From Lachnospiraceae bacterium UBA3821 (GTDB lineage: Bacteria > Bacillota > Clostridia > Lachnospirales > Lachnospiraceae): 29,286 bases of DNA. The notes beneath the pieces were generated by a model. It was not told where the DNA came from. It searched no databases and worked only from the letters and a program-made list of their open reading frames with translations. The position numbers were made by a program, and so were the translations under genes. The DNA lies in assembly GCA_002368865.1 (NCBI GenBank), contig DFDT01000042.1:1-29286 (forward strand). Direction: 5' to 3'. This document shows positions 16,958 through 24,031 of the stretch, in pieces (within the stretch, counting starts at the first letter, position 1; every line of letters begins with the position of its first letter).

Positions 16958-17672
16958 GGATTTCCTCCCTTGTAAATACGCCGCAATAGATTGCGGGTTT
17001 GCCCTTGTAATAGCCCCAGAACCGGTCCCCGTAGTCAAAATGCCACCACTCCGACGGCAGATTGGTAAAGCCCGCCTCGGTCATGATGTGATACAAAAGC
17101 CTTCGGTTGTCCCGGATCTCTTTATCACGCACATCATTTCCATCGTCAGCATACTGCGCTGCCTGCTCATAGAATGCCGTTTTCGTTTTGTCCGTAAACG
17201 CGTCAAAGGCAGTCCCCATAGGCAGCTCTCTGCCGTTTTCGTCCAGGATCGTCAGATCCACCGCCCCGCCCGTGGTATGTACCGGCGGCACATCCCTGTC
17301 CGCCACCGGGTCGGACACAAACTTGCGGATCACCGCTTTTCGTTCTTCCTCCGTATGATCCGCCAGACCGAAATCCCGGATGATATCCCGGGAATACACT
17401 TCATAGAGCTCCTTCTGCAATGCAAAGGGACGCCAGGTGTCCCAGATCCGGAACCGATACCCTTCCGGCAGCCGCGCCGCTGCCTGCAAAAGCATTTCAT
17501 AAACCTCTTTCCGCACAAAGCATTGCGGCTCCGCATGCCTCATGCCAAGCAGCGGATACTGCATCTGCACATCAAACCGTTCGTCGGATTGGATCTCCAC
17601 GAACGGGGAATCCGCAAACACATTTTCTTCGTAACGCTCGGGATCAGCTCTATCCGGGATTGCTACATCCAT
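16899..17672 (-). CDS. D-alanyl-D-alanine dipeptidase (VanX/DdpX family, M15D)
   Basis: A zinc dipeptidase of 257 residues that would hydrolyse D-Ala-D-Ala. The zinc motif HTTGGAVD (His132, Asp139), the catalytic EWWH (Glu208, His211) and the WDTWRP arginine (Arg81) are all visible. There is no signal peptide, so it should be cytoplasmic. ATG 17672 overlaps the ddl stop as TGATG, so translation is coupled to the ligase that makes its likely substrate. The last 20 or so residues (after YCGVF) are polar, run past the domain and overlap the next gene. No vanH or lactate-type ligase is nearby, so a housekeeping recycling role fits better than resistance. Confidence 0.9.
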   Translation of the reverse strand: MDVAIPDRADPERYEENVFADSPFVEIQSDERFDVQMQYPLLGMRHAEPQCFVRKEVYEMLLQAAARLPEGYRFRIWDTWRPFALQKELYEVYSRDIIRDFGLADHTEEERKAVIRKFVSDPVADRDVPPVHTTGGAVDLTILDENGRELPMGTAFDAFTDKTKTAFYEQAAQYADDGNDVRDKEIRDNRRLLYHIMTEAGFTNLPSEWWHFDYGDRFWGYYKGKPAIYCGVFTREEIHGDGQQGKTGRERPEVGQP

Positions 17673-18853
17673 CACAGCTTCGCCCCCTTCGACCCGCCAA
17701 GCTTCGCCATGTTCAGGATATTGGTGTCAAAGGTAAATGTCAGCCTCTCCTCAATGCGCACTCTTCGCATCGCCAGCTGTATCATGCGATCCAACAATTC
17801 TTTATAAGTAATTCCGATGGGCTCCCACAGATAAAAAGCAAGGGATCCCGGAATCGTATTGATCTCATTAAAGTACAGCTTTCCCGTGTCCTCATCGATC
17901 ATAAAGTCGATCCGGGCCACGCCGTTACAGCCAAGCGCCCAGAAGGAATTGATGGCCATATCCCGGATCTCCTCCCGCAGGTCATCGGGAAGTTCCGCCG
18001 GAATCTTGCGAGACACGCTGGCCATGCCCTTGGAACCGCCGTTCTTGGAGCCGCTCACATATTTATCCTCATAGCTTAAGATATCCTTCGTGTGCAGGGG
18101 TTCCTCGCACTCGGAGGCGATCGCCTCGCTCTCGTCCCCCAGCACTGCACAGTTAATCTCCCGCAGATTGGTGATGGCATGCTCCACCAGCACCTTCGTG
18201 GCATATTTGAACGCATCATCCAGGGAATTGGACAGCTCCACGCGGTTCTTTGCCACACTGATACCCACGCTGGAACCCAGATTCACCGGCTTCACGATCA
18301 CCGGATACGCAAAGGTCTTCTCCACCTGATCCAGCAGCACATCCATCTGCGCGTAATCCGCCAGCGTGTACTCCCTGGCGTCCAGCACCGGGATATTGTT
18401 CTCTTTTAACACCGTCTTCATGATGTATTTGTCCATGCCGATGGCGGAAGCCGTCACATCACAGCCCACAAAGGGAATCCCCAGTGTCTTCAGGTAACCC
18501 TGCAACGCGCCGTCCTCCACATTGGTTCCATGCACCACCGGAAATGCAATGTCAATATCAATGGCATTGTTTTTACCGAATTTCTTGGGCGGATAAGGCA
18601 TCAGCTGCACCTTGTCGTCCACATTGAGCATGATCACCCGCCTGGAGTTTTTCAGCAGCTGCTCAATATTCTTGTAGGACTCGATGTCACCGATCCCGTC
18701 CCCGATATACATCTCATTCTGCTTGGTCATATACACCGGGATCACCTCATACTTCTCCGTGTCCAGATTCATGATCGCCTGAATGCCCGAAATGACGGAA
18801 ACCTCATGCTCCACGCTTTTTCCGCCGAATAAAACTGCCACCTTTGTCTTCAC
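17672..18853 (-). CDS. ddl: D-alanine--D-alanine ligase Ddl
   Basis: An ATP-grasp ligase forming D-Ala-D-Ala for the peptidoglycan stem. N-terminal FGGKSVEHEVSV, the central ATP-grasp region (IVKPVNLGSSVGIS) and C-terminal FNEINTIPGS are present. The omega-loop region reads SYEDKY, with the tyrosine typical of D-Ala-adding enzymes and not the histidine of VanA/VanB lactate ligases. Length is 393 residues. The start is GTG (18851-18853) with GGAGGG 8 bases upstream. It lies 33 bases after the murF-like gene and overlaps the dipeptidase gene, so it is part of a cell-wall operon. Confidence 0.95.
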   Translation of the reverse strand: MKTKVAVLFGGKSVEHEVSVISGIQAIMNLDTEKYEVIPVYMTKQNEMYIGDGIGDIESYKNIEQLLKNSRRVIMLNVDDKVQLMPYPPKKFGKNNAIDIDIAFPVVHGTNVEDGALQGYLKTLGIPFVGCDVTASAIGMDKYIMKTVLKENNIPVLDAREYTLADYAQMDVLLDQVEKTFAYPVIVKPVNLGSSVGISVAKNRVELSNSLDDAFKYATKVLVEHAITNLREINCAVLGDESEAIASECEEPLHTKDILSYEDKYVSGSKNGGSKGMASVSRKIPAELPDDLREEIRDMAINSFWALGCNGVARIDFMIDEDTGKLYFNEINTIPGSLAFYLWEPIGITYKELLDRMIQLAMRRVRIEERLTFTFDTNILNMAKLGGSKGAKL

Positions 18854-18886
18854 TTCTTATCCCTCCCCGAATGAAATTCAATCCGA

Positions 18887-20473
18887 TCAATAATTGTCCG
18901 GCAAGTCGTTCTCCAGCAAAATATATTTGTGTCCCTGCTCCTTGATGGAATACGCATACGAAAGCGCTTCCTCCAACTTATCATACACCAGGCACCTGTC
19001 TTTGGCAAATCCCTTGCTCAGCACGCCCTCGCGAATGGGCTCCGTGTGCTTTCTGCCCACCAATAGGATATAATCGCAACAGTCCGCCGCGTAAGTACCA
19101 AACTTATAATTGTATTCGCGCTCCTTATCACCAAGCTCCACCATGCCCGGCGTCACCAGGATCCGCACGCCGTCAAACATAGCCAGGGTCTCCACAGCCG
19201 CCTTAGAGCCAACCGGATTGGAGTTGTACGCGTCGTCAATGATCGTCACCAGACCGTGCTCCCGCATCTGCATGCGATGGGGCACCGGCTCGATCCGCCG
19301 CACCGGAATGCGCAGATCCTTCAACGCGATCCCCAGCTTATTTGCCACGCTGATCGCACCCACCACATTGATCACATTGTGGGCACCGATCAGCCGCATG
19401 TGGAATCGCTCCGACTCCCCGTCCGGCGCCGTCACCGTGAATTCCGTGCCGGTCTGGGAGACGGTGATGTCCGAGGCAAAGTAACCCTCTGCAGCACTAT
19501 GCCCCGAGTCACCTGGGGCACTTTCCGCATAATAAAAAGTCTTGTTGGCATATTCCCCTGCCTTCTCCTGAATATACACATTATCCCCGTTCAGGAAAAG
19601 CATACCGCCCTCAGGCAGCGCATCCGCCAGCTCGAACTTAGTGTTCTTGATGTTTTCCATGTTGAAAAAGGTCTCTAAGTGCTGGGGACCGATGGAGGTG
19701 ATCACGCCGTGCCTGGGATGTACAATATCGCAGATCTCCTTGATGTCACCCACGTGACGAGCGCCCATCTCGCAGATAAAGATCTCATGGGTGCGCTTCA
19801 ACGACCCCCGGATCGTCCGCACCACTCCCATGGGCGTGTTGTAACTCTCCGGGGTCACCAGCACATGAAAATGCTCCTGCAACAGCGTCTGCAGATAGAA
19901 CTTTACACTGGTCTTGCCATAGCTGCCTGTCACGCCGATGATCACCAGACCCGGCACCTCCCGCAGCTTCTTCTTCGCATCGTTGATATAATACCGATTC
20001 ACCCCAGCTTCCACGGGATGATTGAACACATTGCACACCAGGTTCATCAAAAATTGCGCCGACACCAAAATCAGCAACACGCCGTTCACCGGCGCCCATC
20101 CGGCAAACCAGGCCACCGCCGCCACACAGACCGCCGTCAGGATCAGATCAGTGGCCATCATCCGCTTCACCCTTGCGGTGTAGACCAGCTTTTTCTTGGA
20201 CTTCATATGCTTCATCGCCCGATAGACCACGAAGATCAGAAGCAACGTCAGATACACAACAATATCCAGCGCAAGCACCGGCAGCACGATCCGCAGGATG
20301 CCCAACAGAATCCCGAACACCAAAAGCCACTGCTGTCTGATATTTTTTTTCAACCAATTGATATGTTCCCCGTTCTTATAGCCGTTCAGTTGAAACATGT
20401 GCATGTTGTAGCGGAACGTCAGATAAAAGGCGGGCACCGCAAGCACTGCGGCGATCAAAGTTCTTATTTCCAT
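18887..20473 (-). CDS. murF: MurF-like Mur ligase with N-terminal membrane domain
   Basis: The C-terminal two thirds form a Mur ligase: the ATP loop GVTGSYGKTSVK (180-191), 'ESYNTPMGVVRTI', 'CEMGARHVGDI' and 'DDAYNSNPVGSKAA' are MurF hallmarks for adding D-Ala-D-Ala to the UDP-MurNAc-tripeptide. Unlike typical MurF, the first 150 residues contain about five membrane helices, so the enzyme is membrane-bound. Length is 528 residues. GGGAGAGCATA precedes the ATG. Position directly before ddl, which makes the substrate, supports the assignment. Whether it is the cell's main MurF or a paralogue acting on another substrate cannot be judged here. Confidence 0.85.
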   Translation of the reverse strand: MEIRTLIAAVLAVPAFYLTFRYNMHMFQLNGYKNGEHINWLKKNIRQQWLLVFGILLGILRIVLPVLALDIVVYLTLLLIFVVYRAMKHMKSKKKLVYTARVKRMMATDLILTAVCVAAVAWFAGWAPVNGVLLILVSAQFLMNLVCNVFNHPVEAGVNRYYINDAKKKLREVPGLVIIGVTGSYGKTSVKFYLQTLLQEHFHVLVTPESYNTPMGVVRTIRGSLKRTHEIFICEMGARHVGDIKEICDIVHPRHGVITSIGPQHLETFFNMENIKNTKFELADALPEGGMLFLNGDNVYIQEKAGEYANKTFYYAESAPGDSGHSAAEGYFASDITVSQTGTEFTVTAPDGESERFHMRLIGAHNVINVVGAISVANKLGIALKDLRIPVRRIEPVPHRMQMREHGLVTIIDDAYNSNPVGSKAAVETLAMFDGVRILVTPGMVELGDKEREYNYKFGTYAADCCDYILLVGRKHTEPIREGVLSKGFAKDRCLVYDKLEEALSYAYSIKEQGHKYILLENDLPDNY

Positions 20474-20507
20474 TATGCTCTCCCATCAGAAAACATAGCA
20501 TTAAACT

Positions 20508-20547
20508 TGAAAATACGACCTCATGAGATCTGAAAATACGACCTCAT
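20508..20547. repeat. 23-bp tandem duplication at the 3' end of the hydrolase gene
   Basis: TGAAAATACGACCTCAT occurs at 20508-20524 and again at 20531-20547, start-to-start spacing 23. The duplicated segment includes the last codons of the hydrolase. In the inner copy the reading frame ends at TGA (20523-20521), and the outer copy lies in the gap before murF. Confidence 0.9.
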
Positions 20548-21294
20548 AATATTCCGGAATACCGCCGGCTGCTCCAGAAACGAAAAATGGCCGGTTCCCT
20601 GCAGCACCGCCAGCCCAGAGTTCGGAATCCGCTCCTCCATCAGCTTCCCGTCACTGATGGGAGTCGCCGTGTCCTTATCCCCCCAGATGAGCAGCGTGTC
20701 CTGCTTGATCTTCGGCAAAAGCTCCGTCAGATCCTCATTTACCGCCATCACCAGACACTGCCGCATGATGGGCGTCGCATTCCGGTAATCCGCCGACCCC
20801 TGCCTGCTCCTCCATTCGTCGATCACTTCCGGGAACAAAGCATAGATCAGTTTCAGATTCAGGATCCGCTTTAACACCTTGTACCGTCTGATCTTCATCT
20901 TCTGGGCAAAAGACCGTTTCGGCAGCACGCCCGCACTGTCGATCAGCACAATGTTCGTGATCTCAAAGGGCAAGCTTTCGCGCGCCGCCAGCTTGATGAT
21001 CACTCTGCCGCCGTAGGAATGCCCAATGAGTGTGGCCTTTTTGATGCCCAGCGCCTCCATGAATTTACAGAAAAAATCGGCGTAGGCATCCACATTCCAC
21101 GCCTCTCTAGGCTCATCGCTCCCGCCGAAGCCCGGAAAATCAAACTGCACAAAAGTGTACTTTTCATTGATGGCATCCGCCACCGAATCGTACACCCCCA
21201 GGTCGGTTCCCCAACCCTGCAGCATCACCACCGTCTTTTCTCCGGTTCCCGTTATTTTATAGCTAATATTATATCCGTCAACTTTTATATTCAT
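20521..21294 (-). CDS. Alpha/beta hydrolase
   Basis: A 257-residue alpha/beta-hydrolase. The nucleophile elbow GHSYGG (Ser93), the acid in 'LLIWGDKDTATP' and the histidine in 'GTGHFSFLEQP' complete a catalytic triad. The oxyanion-side motif is LQGWG. There is no signal peptide. It is the first gene of the cell-wall operon, 47 bases before murF. An ester or amide substrate linked to envelope precursors is possible but not shown. The ATG at 21294 lacks a convincing ribosome binding site and has a TATAAT box 6 bases upstream. Confidence 0.9.
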   Translation of the reverse strand: MNIKVDGYNISYKITGTGEKTVVMLQGWGTDLGVYDSVADAINEKYTFVQFDFPGFGGSDEPREAWNVDAYADFFCKFMEALGIKKATLIGHSYGGRVIIKLAARESLPFEITNIVLIDSAGVLPKRSFAQKMKIRRYKVLKRILNLKLIYALFPEVIDEWRSRQGSADYRNATPIMRQCLVMAVNEDLTELLPKIKQDTLLIWGDKDTATPISDGKLMEERIPNSGLAVLQGTGHFSFLEQPAVFRNIMRSYFQIS

Positions 21295-21300
21295 ACCCGT

Positions 21301-21338
21301 ATTATATGCCGGAAACGTTTCCTTGTTTCATTTCCGGC
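21301..21338 (-). promoter_or_regulatory. Promoter with internal palindrome for the hydrolase-murF-ddl operon
   Basis: On the minus strand TATAAT (21301-21306) lies 6 bases before the hydrolase ATG. A weak -35 (GAAACA) sits 17 bases upstream. The 12-base palindrome GGAAACGTTTCC (21311-21322) fills the spacer. A longer inverted repeat, GCCGGAAA (21308-21315) with TTTCCGGC (21331-21338), encloses it. The position suggests repression by a symmetric DNA-binding protein and a very short or absent 5' leader. Confidence 0.45.
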
Positions 21339-21345
21339 ACTGCTT

Positions 21346-22191
21346 TTATTTTGCTTCCTTTTTCTTCTCCATGATCTCATCCTTCAGATCACGCGCTTTG
21401 TCCTTAATGCGGGGATTCACTGTGGTAGAGATCAGAATATTTGCCACAATCTTGCCGGCTCCGTCATAATCCTCCAACTGCATGGCGATTGCCGCCAGCA
21501 GATAATCCAGTGTACCCTCGTCCATGCCGCAGATCGGATAACTTTCCGACGCCACCGACGCCGAAAGCCCTCTGAACGCATTCTGCAAAAACTTCTTTTC
21601 CAGCTGAGTTACGGCCCCCAACTGTTCCTTCGACATATGCTTTTCCTCCGCAAGGTACTGCGCATAGCCCCGCAGCAGCCAGGCGTTCTTCAGACAGATA
21701 TAAGCCTTTTCACTGGTCTTTGCCTTCTTGACGACCGCGCTCGCCAGCGCAAGCTGATACCGCTCGATTGCATCCTCATAACTATAGGTATCCCCGGTGT
21801 AAGCGTGCAGTCTGACTTTACTGCTGATATTTTCCCGGATGAATGCGGCCTGTTTGGTGGTGACTCTGGGAAAATATTTGGTCAATGCCGCATAGCCACA
21901 ATTGGGGCAGAGTGCGATATCATACTTTTGCGCATCAATGCCCTCATAAATCGGTCGCAGATCTTTATCATTTCCAAGGAATCTGGTCTTCCCTGCTTTC
22001 AGGCTCTTGCACATAAACTCCGTGTCGCAGACCGGGCAGGTCGTCTTTTTGTCATAGATCATATCCTTTTCTTCCAGGACGGCCGGTCCTTCTGGGGCCG
22101 CTTTTTCCTTTTTGGTCAGCTCTTCAAAAATGTCTGCTCCCTGCAGACTGTCAAGTCCAAGAGACGACAATCCATATAACAAATCCGTCAT
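21346..22191 (-). CDS. DUF2225 family zinc-ribbon protein
   Basis: The 281-residue protein has two CxxC pairs, CPVC (52-55) and CPNC (95-98), forming the zinc ribbon of DUF2225. A helical, TPR-like C-terminal part has repeated 'YQLALASAVVKKAKTSEKAY'-type helices. It ends with a charged lysine-rich tail. There is no membrane segment or signal peptide, so it is cytoplasmic. The biochemical role is not known. ATG 22191 follows GGAGAGATAGA; a longer frame to 22257 has no ribosome binding site. It has its own promoter and a GC-rich hairpin in its leader. Confidence 0.9.
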   Translation of the reverse strand: MTDLLYGLSSLGLDSLQGADIFEELTKKEKAAPEGPAVLEEKDMIYDKKTTCPVCDTEFMCKSLKAGKTRFLGNDKDLRPIYEGIDAQKYDIALCPNCGYAALTKYFPRVTTKQAAFIRENISSKVRLHAYTGDTYSYEDAIERYQLALASAVVKKAKTSEKAYICLKNAWLLRGYAQYLAEEKHMSKEQLGAVTQLEKKFLQNAFRGLSASVASESYPICGMDEGTLDYLLAAIAMQLEDYDGAGKIVANILISTTVNPRIKDKARDLKDEIMEKKKEAK

Positions 22192-22219
22192 TCTATCTCT
22201 CCTACACCACGATCCGCCA

Positions 22220-22241
22220 GTCGCGTTGTTATGCTCGCGAC
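22220..22241 (-). promoter_or_regulatory. Hairpin in the 5' leader of the DUF2225 gene
   Basis: GTCGCG (22220-22225) pairs with CGCGAC (22236-22241) around a 10-base loop. It lies between the promoter and the ribosome binding site with no T-run, so it is not a terminator. It matches no riboswitch I recognise. Confidence 0.5.
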
Positions 22242-22274
22242 AATCCCCTGCCGGCAAGCGTTTACAACAGCTTC

Positions 22275-22304
22275 ATTATCGCATTATCCCTGCCCCCCTG
22301 TCAA
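22275..22304 (-). promoter_or_regulatory. SigA-type promoter of the DUF2225 gene
   Basis: On the minus strand TTGACA (22299-22304) and GATAAT (22275-22280) are separated by 18 bases. It gives the DUF2225 gene a transcript separate from the peptidase gene upstream. Confidence 0.75.
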
Positions 22305-22315
22305 GACAGACTCCC

Positions 22316-22777
22316 TTATTTCCGCAAAAACCGCTTACATGCAGCCACCATACGCGACAACAGCGGTCGGATTGGTCGGAGCATAAGCCACACTGCACTG
22401 TAAACCCGGTATCCCATACCATCGCAGGATCGTTCCTTCCCGTCGCGGATCATTCCCGTCATTACGCCAATCAGCTGATCTTCCCGCAGAGGACCTTCAA
22501 TTTCTTTTTGGTTATCCCCTACCATATAGTAGCCGTCTTTTTTTCGCTTCCAGATGCGATGCAGCACCAGAATTCCTTTCTCCCTGCGATACAGCATCAC
22601 ATCTCCTCTCCTGTATGGCATATGATCCGCCGGCGCCAAAATGACTCTGTCCCGCCCGGGCACCAACAGCGGATACATGCTATATCCGGTAATGGGCAGC
22701 TGTACGCTCTTTCCCTGTCGGAGCAATTCATCTGCATGTACCTTTATTTTCTTATCAGCAATTCTTTCCTGTTCCAT
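22316..22777 (-). CDS. S24/S26-family (SipW-like) signal peptidase
   Basis: A 153-residue serine peptidase. The catalytic serine is in ITGYSMYPLL (Ser33), followed by 'RGDVMLYRR' and ILVLHRI with His73, then YYMVGDNQKE. A Ser-His arrangement in place of Ser-Lys places it in the SipW/ER-type (S26B) group. It lacks the long N-terminal anchor of ordinary type I signal peptidases but has a moderately hydrophobic stretch near residues 122-140. ATG 22777 follows AAAGG by 7 bases. It is divergent from the PqqD/kinase gene, and its likely job is removing the leader of the locus's substrate. Confidence 0.87.
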   Translation of the reverse strand: MEQERIADKKIKVHADELLRQGKSVQLPITGYSMYPLLVPGRDRVILAPADHMPYRRGDVMLYRREKGILVLHRIWKRKKDGYYMVGDNQKEIEGPLREDQLIGVMTGMIRDGKERSCDGMGYRVYSAVWLMLRPIRPLLSRMVAACKRFLRK

Positions 22778-22787
22778 CACAGCGCCT

Positions 22788-22816
22788 TTGCTTTTCCCTT
22801 AAAATCATGTTATACT
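22788..22816 (+). promoter_or_regulatory. Promoter of the PqqD/kinase gene
   Basis: TTGCTT (22788-22793) and TATACT (22811-22816) have a 17-base spacer, 43 bases before the ATG at 22860. It lies in the 82-base divergent gap shared with the S26 peptidase gene. Confidence 0.7.
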
Positions 22817-22859
22817 GTAGCTGCTCAAAATTGACAGAGGCAAACCAAAGGAGGTTTTT

Positions 22860-24017
22860 ATGCGGCGAAATCCGGATTTTTTTCAAATACATCTCCCTGA
22901 CGGCATCTATCTTCTTCCCGTCGGTCAAAGCGTCAGCGACTTGAAACCGGCATTGCAGCTCAACGAAACCGGAGCTTTCCTGTGGGAATCGCTCTCCTGC
23001 GACCGTACCGTCCGGGAACTCTGCTCCCTCTGTGCGGAGCATTTTTTTGTTTCTCCCGATCAGACGGAAGACTTACAAAAAGATATCCTGAGCTTTCTGG
23101 ATACTCTGAATGCGCGGGGGATGCTGCTTTCAGTTCCTCCGGCTCCCAATCCTGCAGACTGCTGCCATACCCTGTCGATTGCCGGGATCACGCTGAATCT
23201 GTATGGTCCCGCAGAAGCCTTCCCGGAGGATCTGCAGGCTTTTTATACAGAGCCTTCAGAGCCAGCCATGCAGAATGTCATTGTTTTATATGGTTCGCCC
23301 TCTGTTCACGAAAACGGGGTGCTGTTGATCCGGAATCAGGAACTGACACTCATGGAACTGTCGGAAAAATATATCCTGCTCTTCCACGAGGCTTCCCTCG
23401 TCCGGGAACTGCATCTGAAAAAGGATGGCTCCCTTGCCCTCTTTTACTGTATTCCCGGGAATGTGCTGCGGGAGGACCTGTTTCATGCCATGCGTTTTGC
23501 TTTCCTCTATCTGGCACAGCTTCACGATATGCTCGCCATTCACTCGGCCTCCATTCTGTACAGAGACCGCGCCTGGTTGTTTTCCGCGCCCTCCGGCACC
23601 GGAAAATCCACCCATACCGCGCTTTGGCACGACATCCTGCATACCCCTTATCTGAACGGTGATCTGAATCTGATCACTCCGGGTTCAGACGCGCAGCCCC
23701 TGGTACACGGACTGCCCTGGTGCGGCACCTCCGGCATCTGCAGCACAGCCACCCATCCGTTAGGCGGCATCCTATTTCTGAAACAGGCATCTGCCGATTC
23801 CGCAAAGCCTCTGCATGGCGACGACCGCATTCTGGCTCTTTCGCGCAGGCTGATCTCTCCCTGCTGGGACAGCAGCATGCTGGAGCAACAGATAAATCTG
23901 TCCCGGGAAATCGCAGACCACATCCTGCTTTGCAGGCTATTCTGTACAAAAAACGCTACCGCGTTGGAAGTGATCCGTGCCGAAATCGACCACTATCTGG
24001 ATACGCAGGGATATTGA
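22860..24017 (+). CDS. PqqD-like domain fused to HPr-kinase-like domain
   Basis: Residues 1-95 resemble the PqqD/RRE fold that binds RiPP leader peptides ('QLNETGAFLWESLS', then 'ILSFLDTLNARGML'). Residues about 215-385 form an HPr-kinase/phosphorylase-like ATP-binding domain with Walker A SAPSGTGKST (242-251), 'LNGDLNLI' and 'GLPWCGTSGI'. Similar kinases phosphorylate lasso peptides in paeninodin-type clusters, where RRE and kinase are separate genes. The 385-residue length fits an uninterrupted fusion. AAAGGAGG precedes the ATG. It is convergent with the ABC exporter and divergent from the peptidase. I infer leader-guided phosphorylation of the protein encoded at 25890. Confidence 0.85.
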   Translation: MRRNPDFFQIHLPDGIYLLPVGQSVSDLKPALQLNETGAFLWESLSCDRTVRELCSLCAEHFFVSPDQTEDLQKDILSFLDTLNARGMLLSVPPAPNPADCCHTLSIAGITLNLYGPAEAFPEDLQAFYTEPSEPAMQNVIVLYGSPSVHENGVLLIRNQELTLMELSEKYILLFHEASLVRELHLKKDGSLALFYCIPGNVLREDLFHAMRFAFLYLAQLHDMLAIHSASILYRDRAWLFSAPSGTGKSTHTALWHDILHTPYLNGDLNLITPGSDAQPLVHGLPWCGTSGICSTATHPLGGILFLKQASADSAKPLHGDDRILALSRRLISPCWDSSMLEQQINLSREIADHILLCRLFCTKNATALEVIRAEIDHYLDTQGY

Positions 24018-24031
24018 CATCCGTCTTTTGA

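Noticed and set aside
6843..18853. Glycopeptide-resistance (van) cluster
   Set aside because: VanR/VanS-like, VanX-like and Ddl-like genes are present, but there is no vanH, the ligase has the tyrosine loop of D-Ala ligases, and the genes are in separate operons.
21311..21322. CcpA cre site (GGAAACGTTTCC)
   Set aside because: The palindrome is two bases shorter than a cre site and lacks its TG...CA ends.
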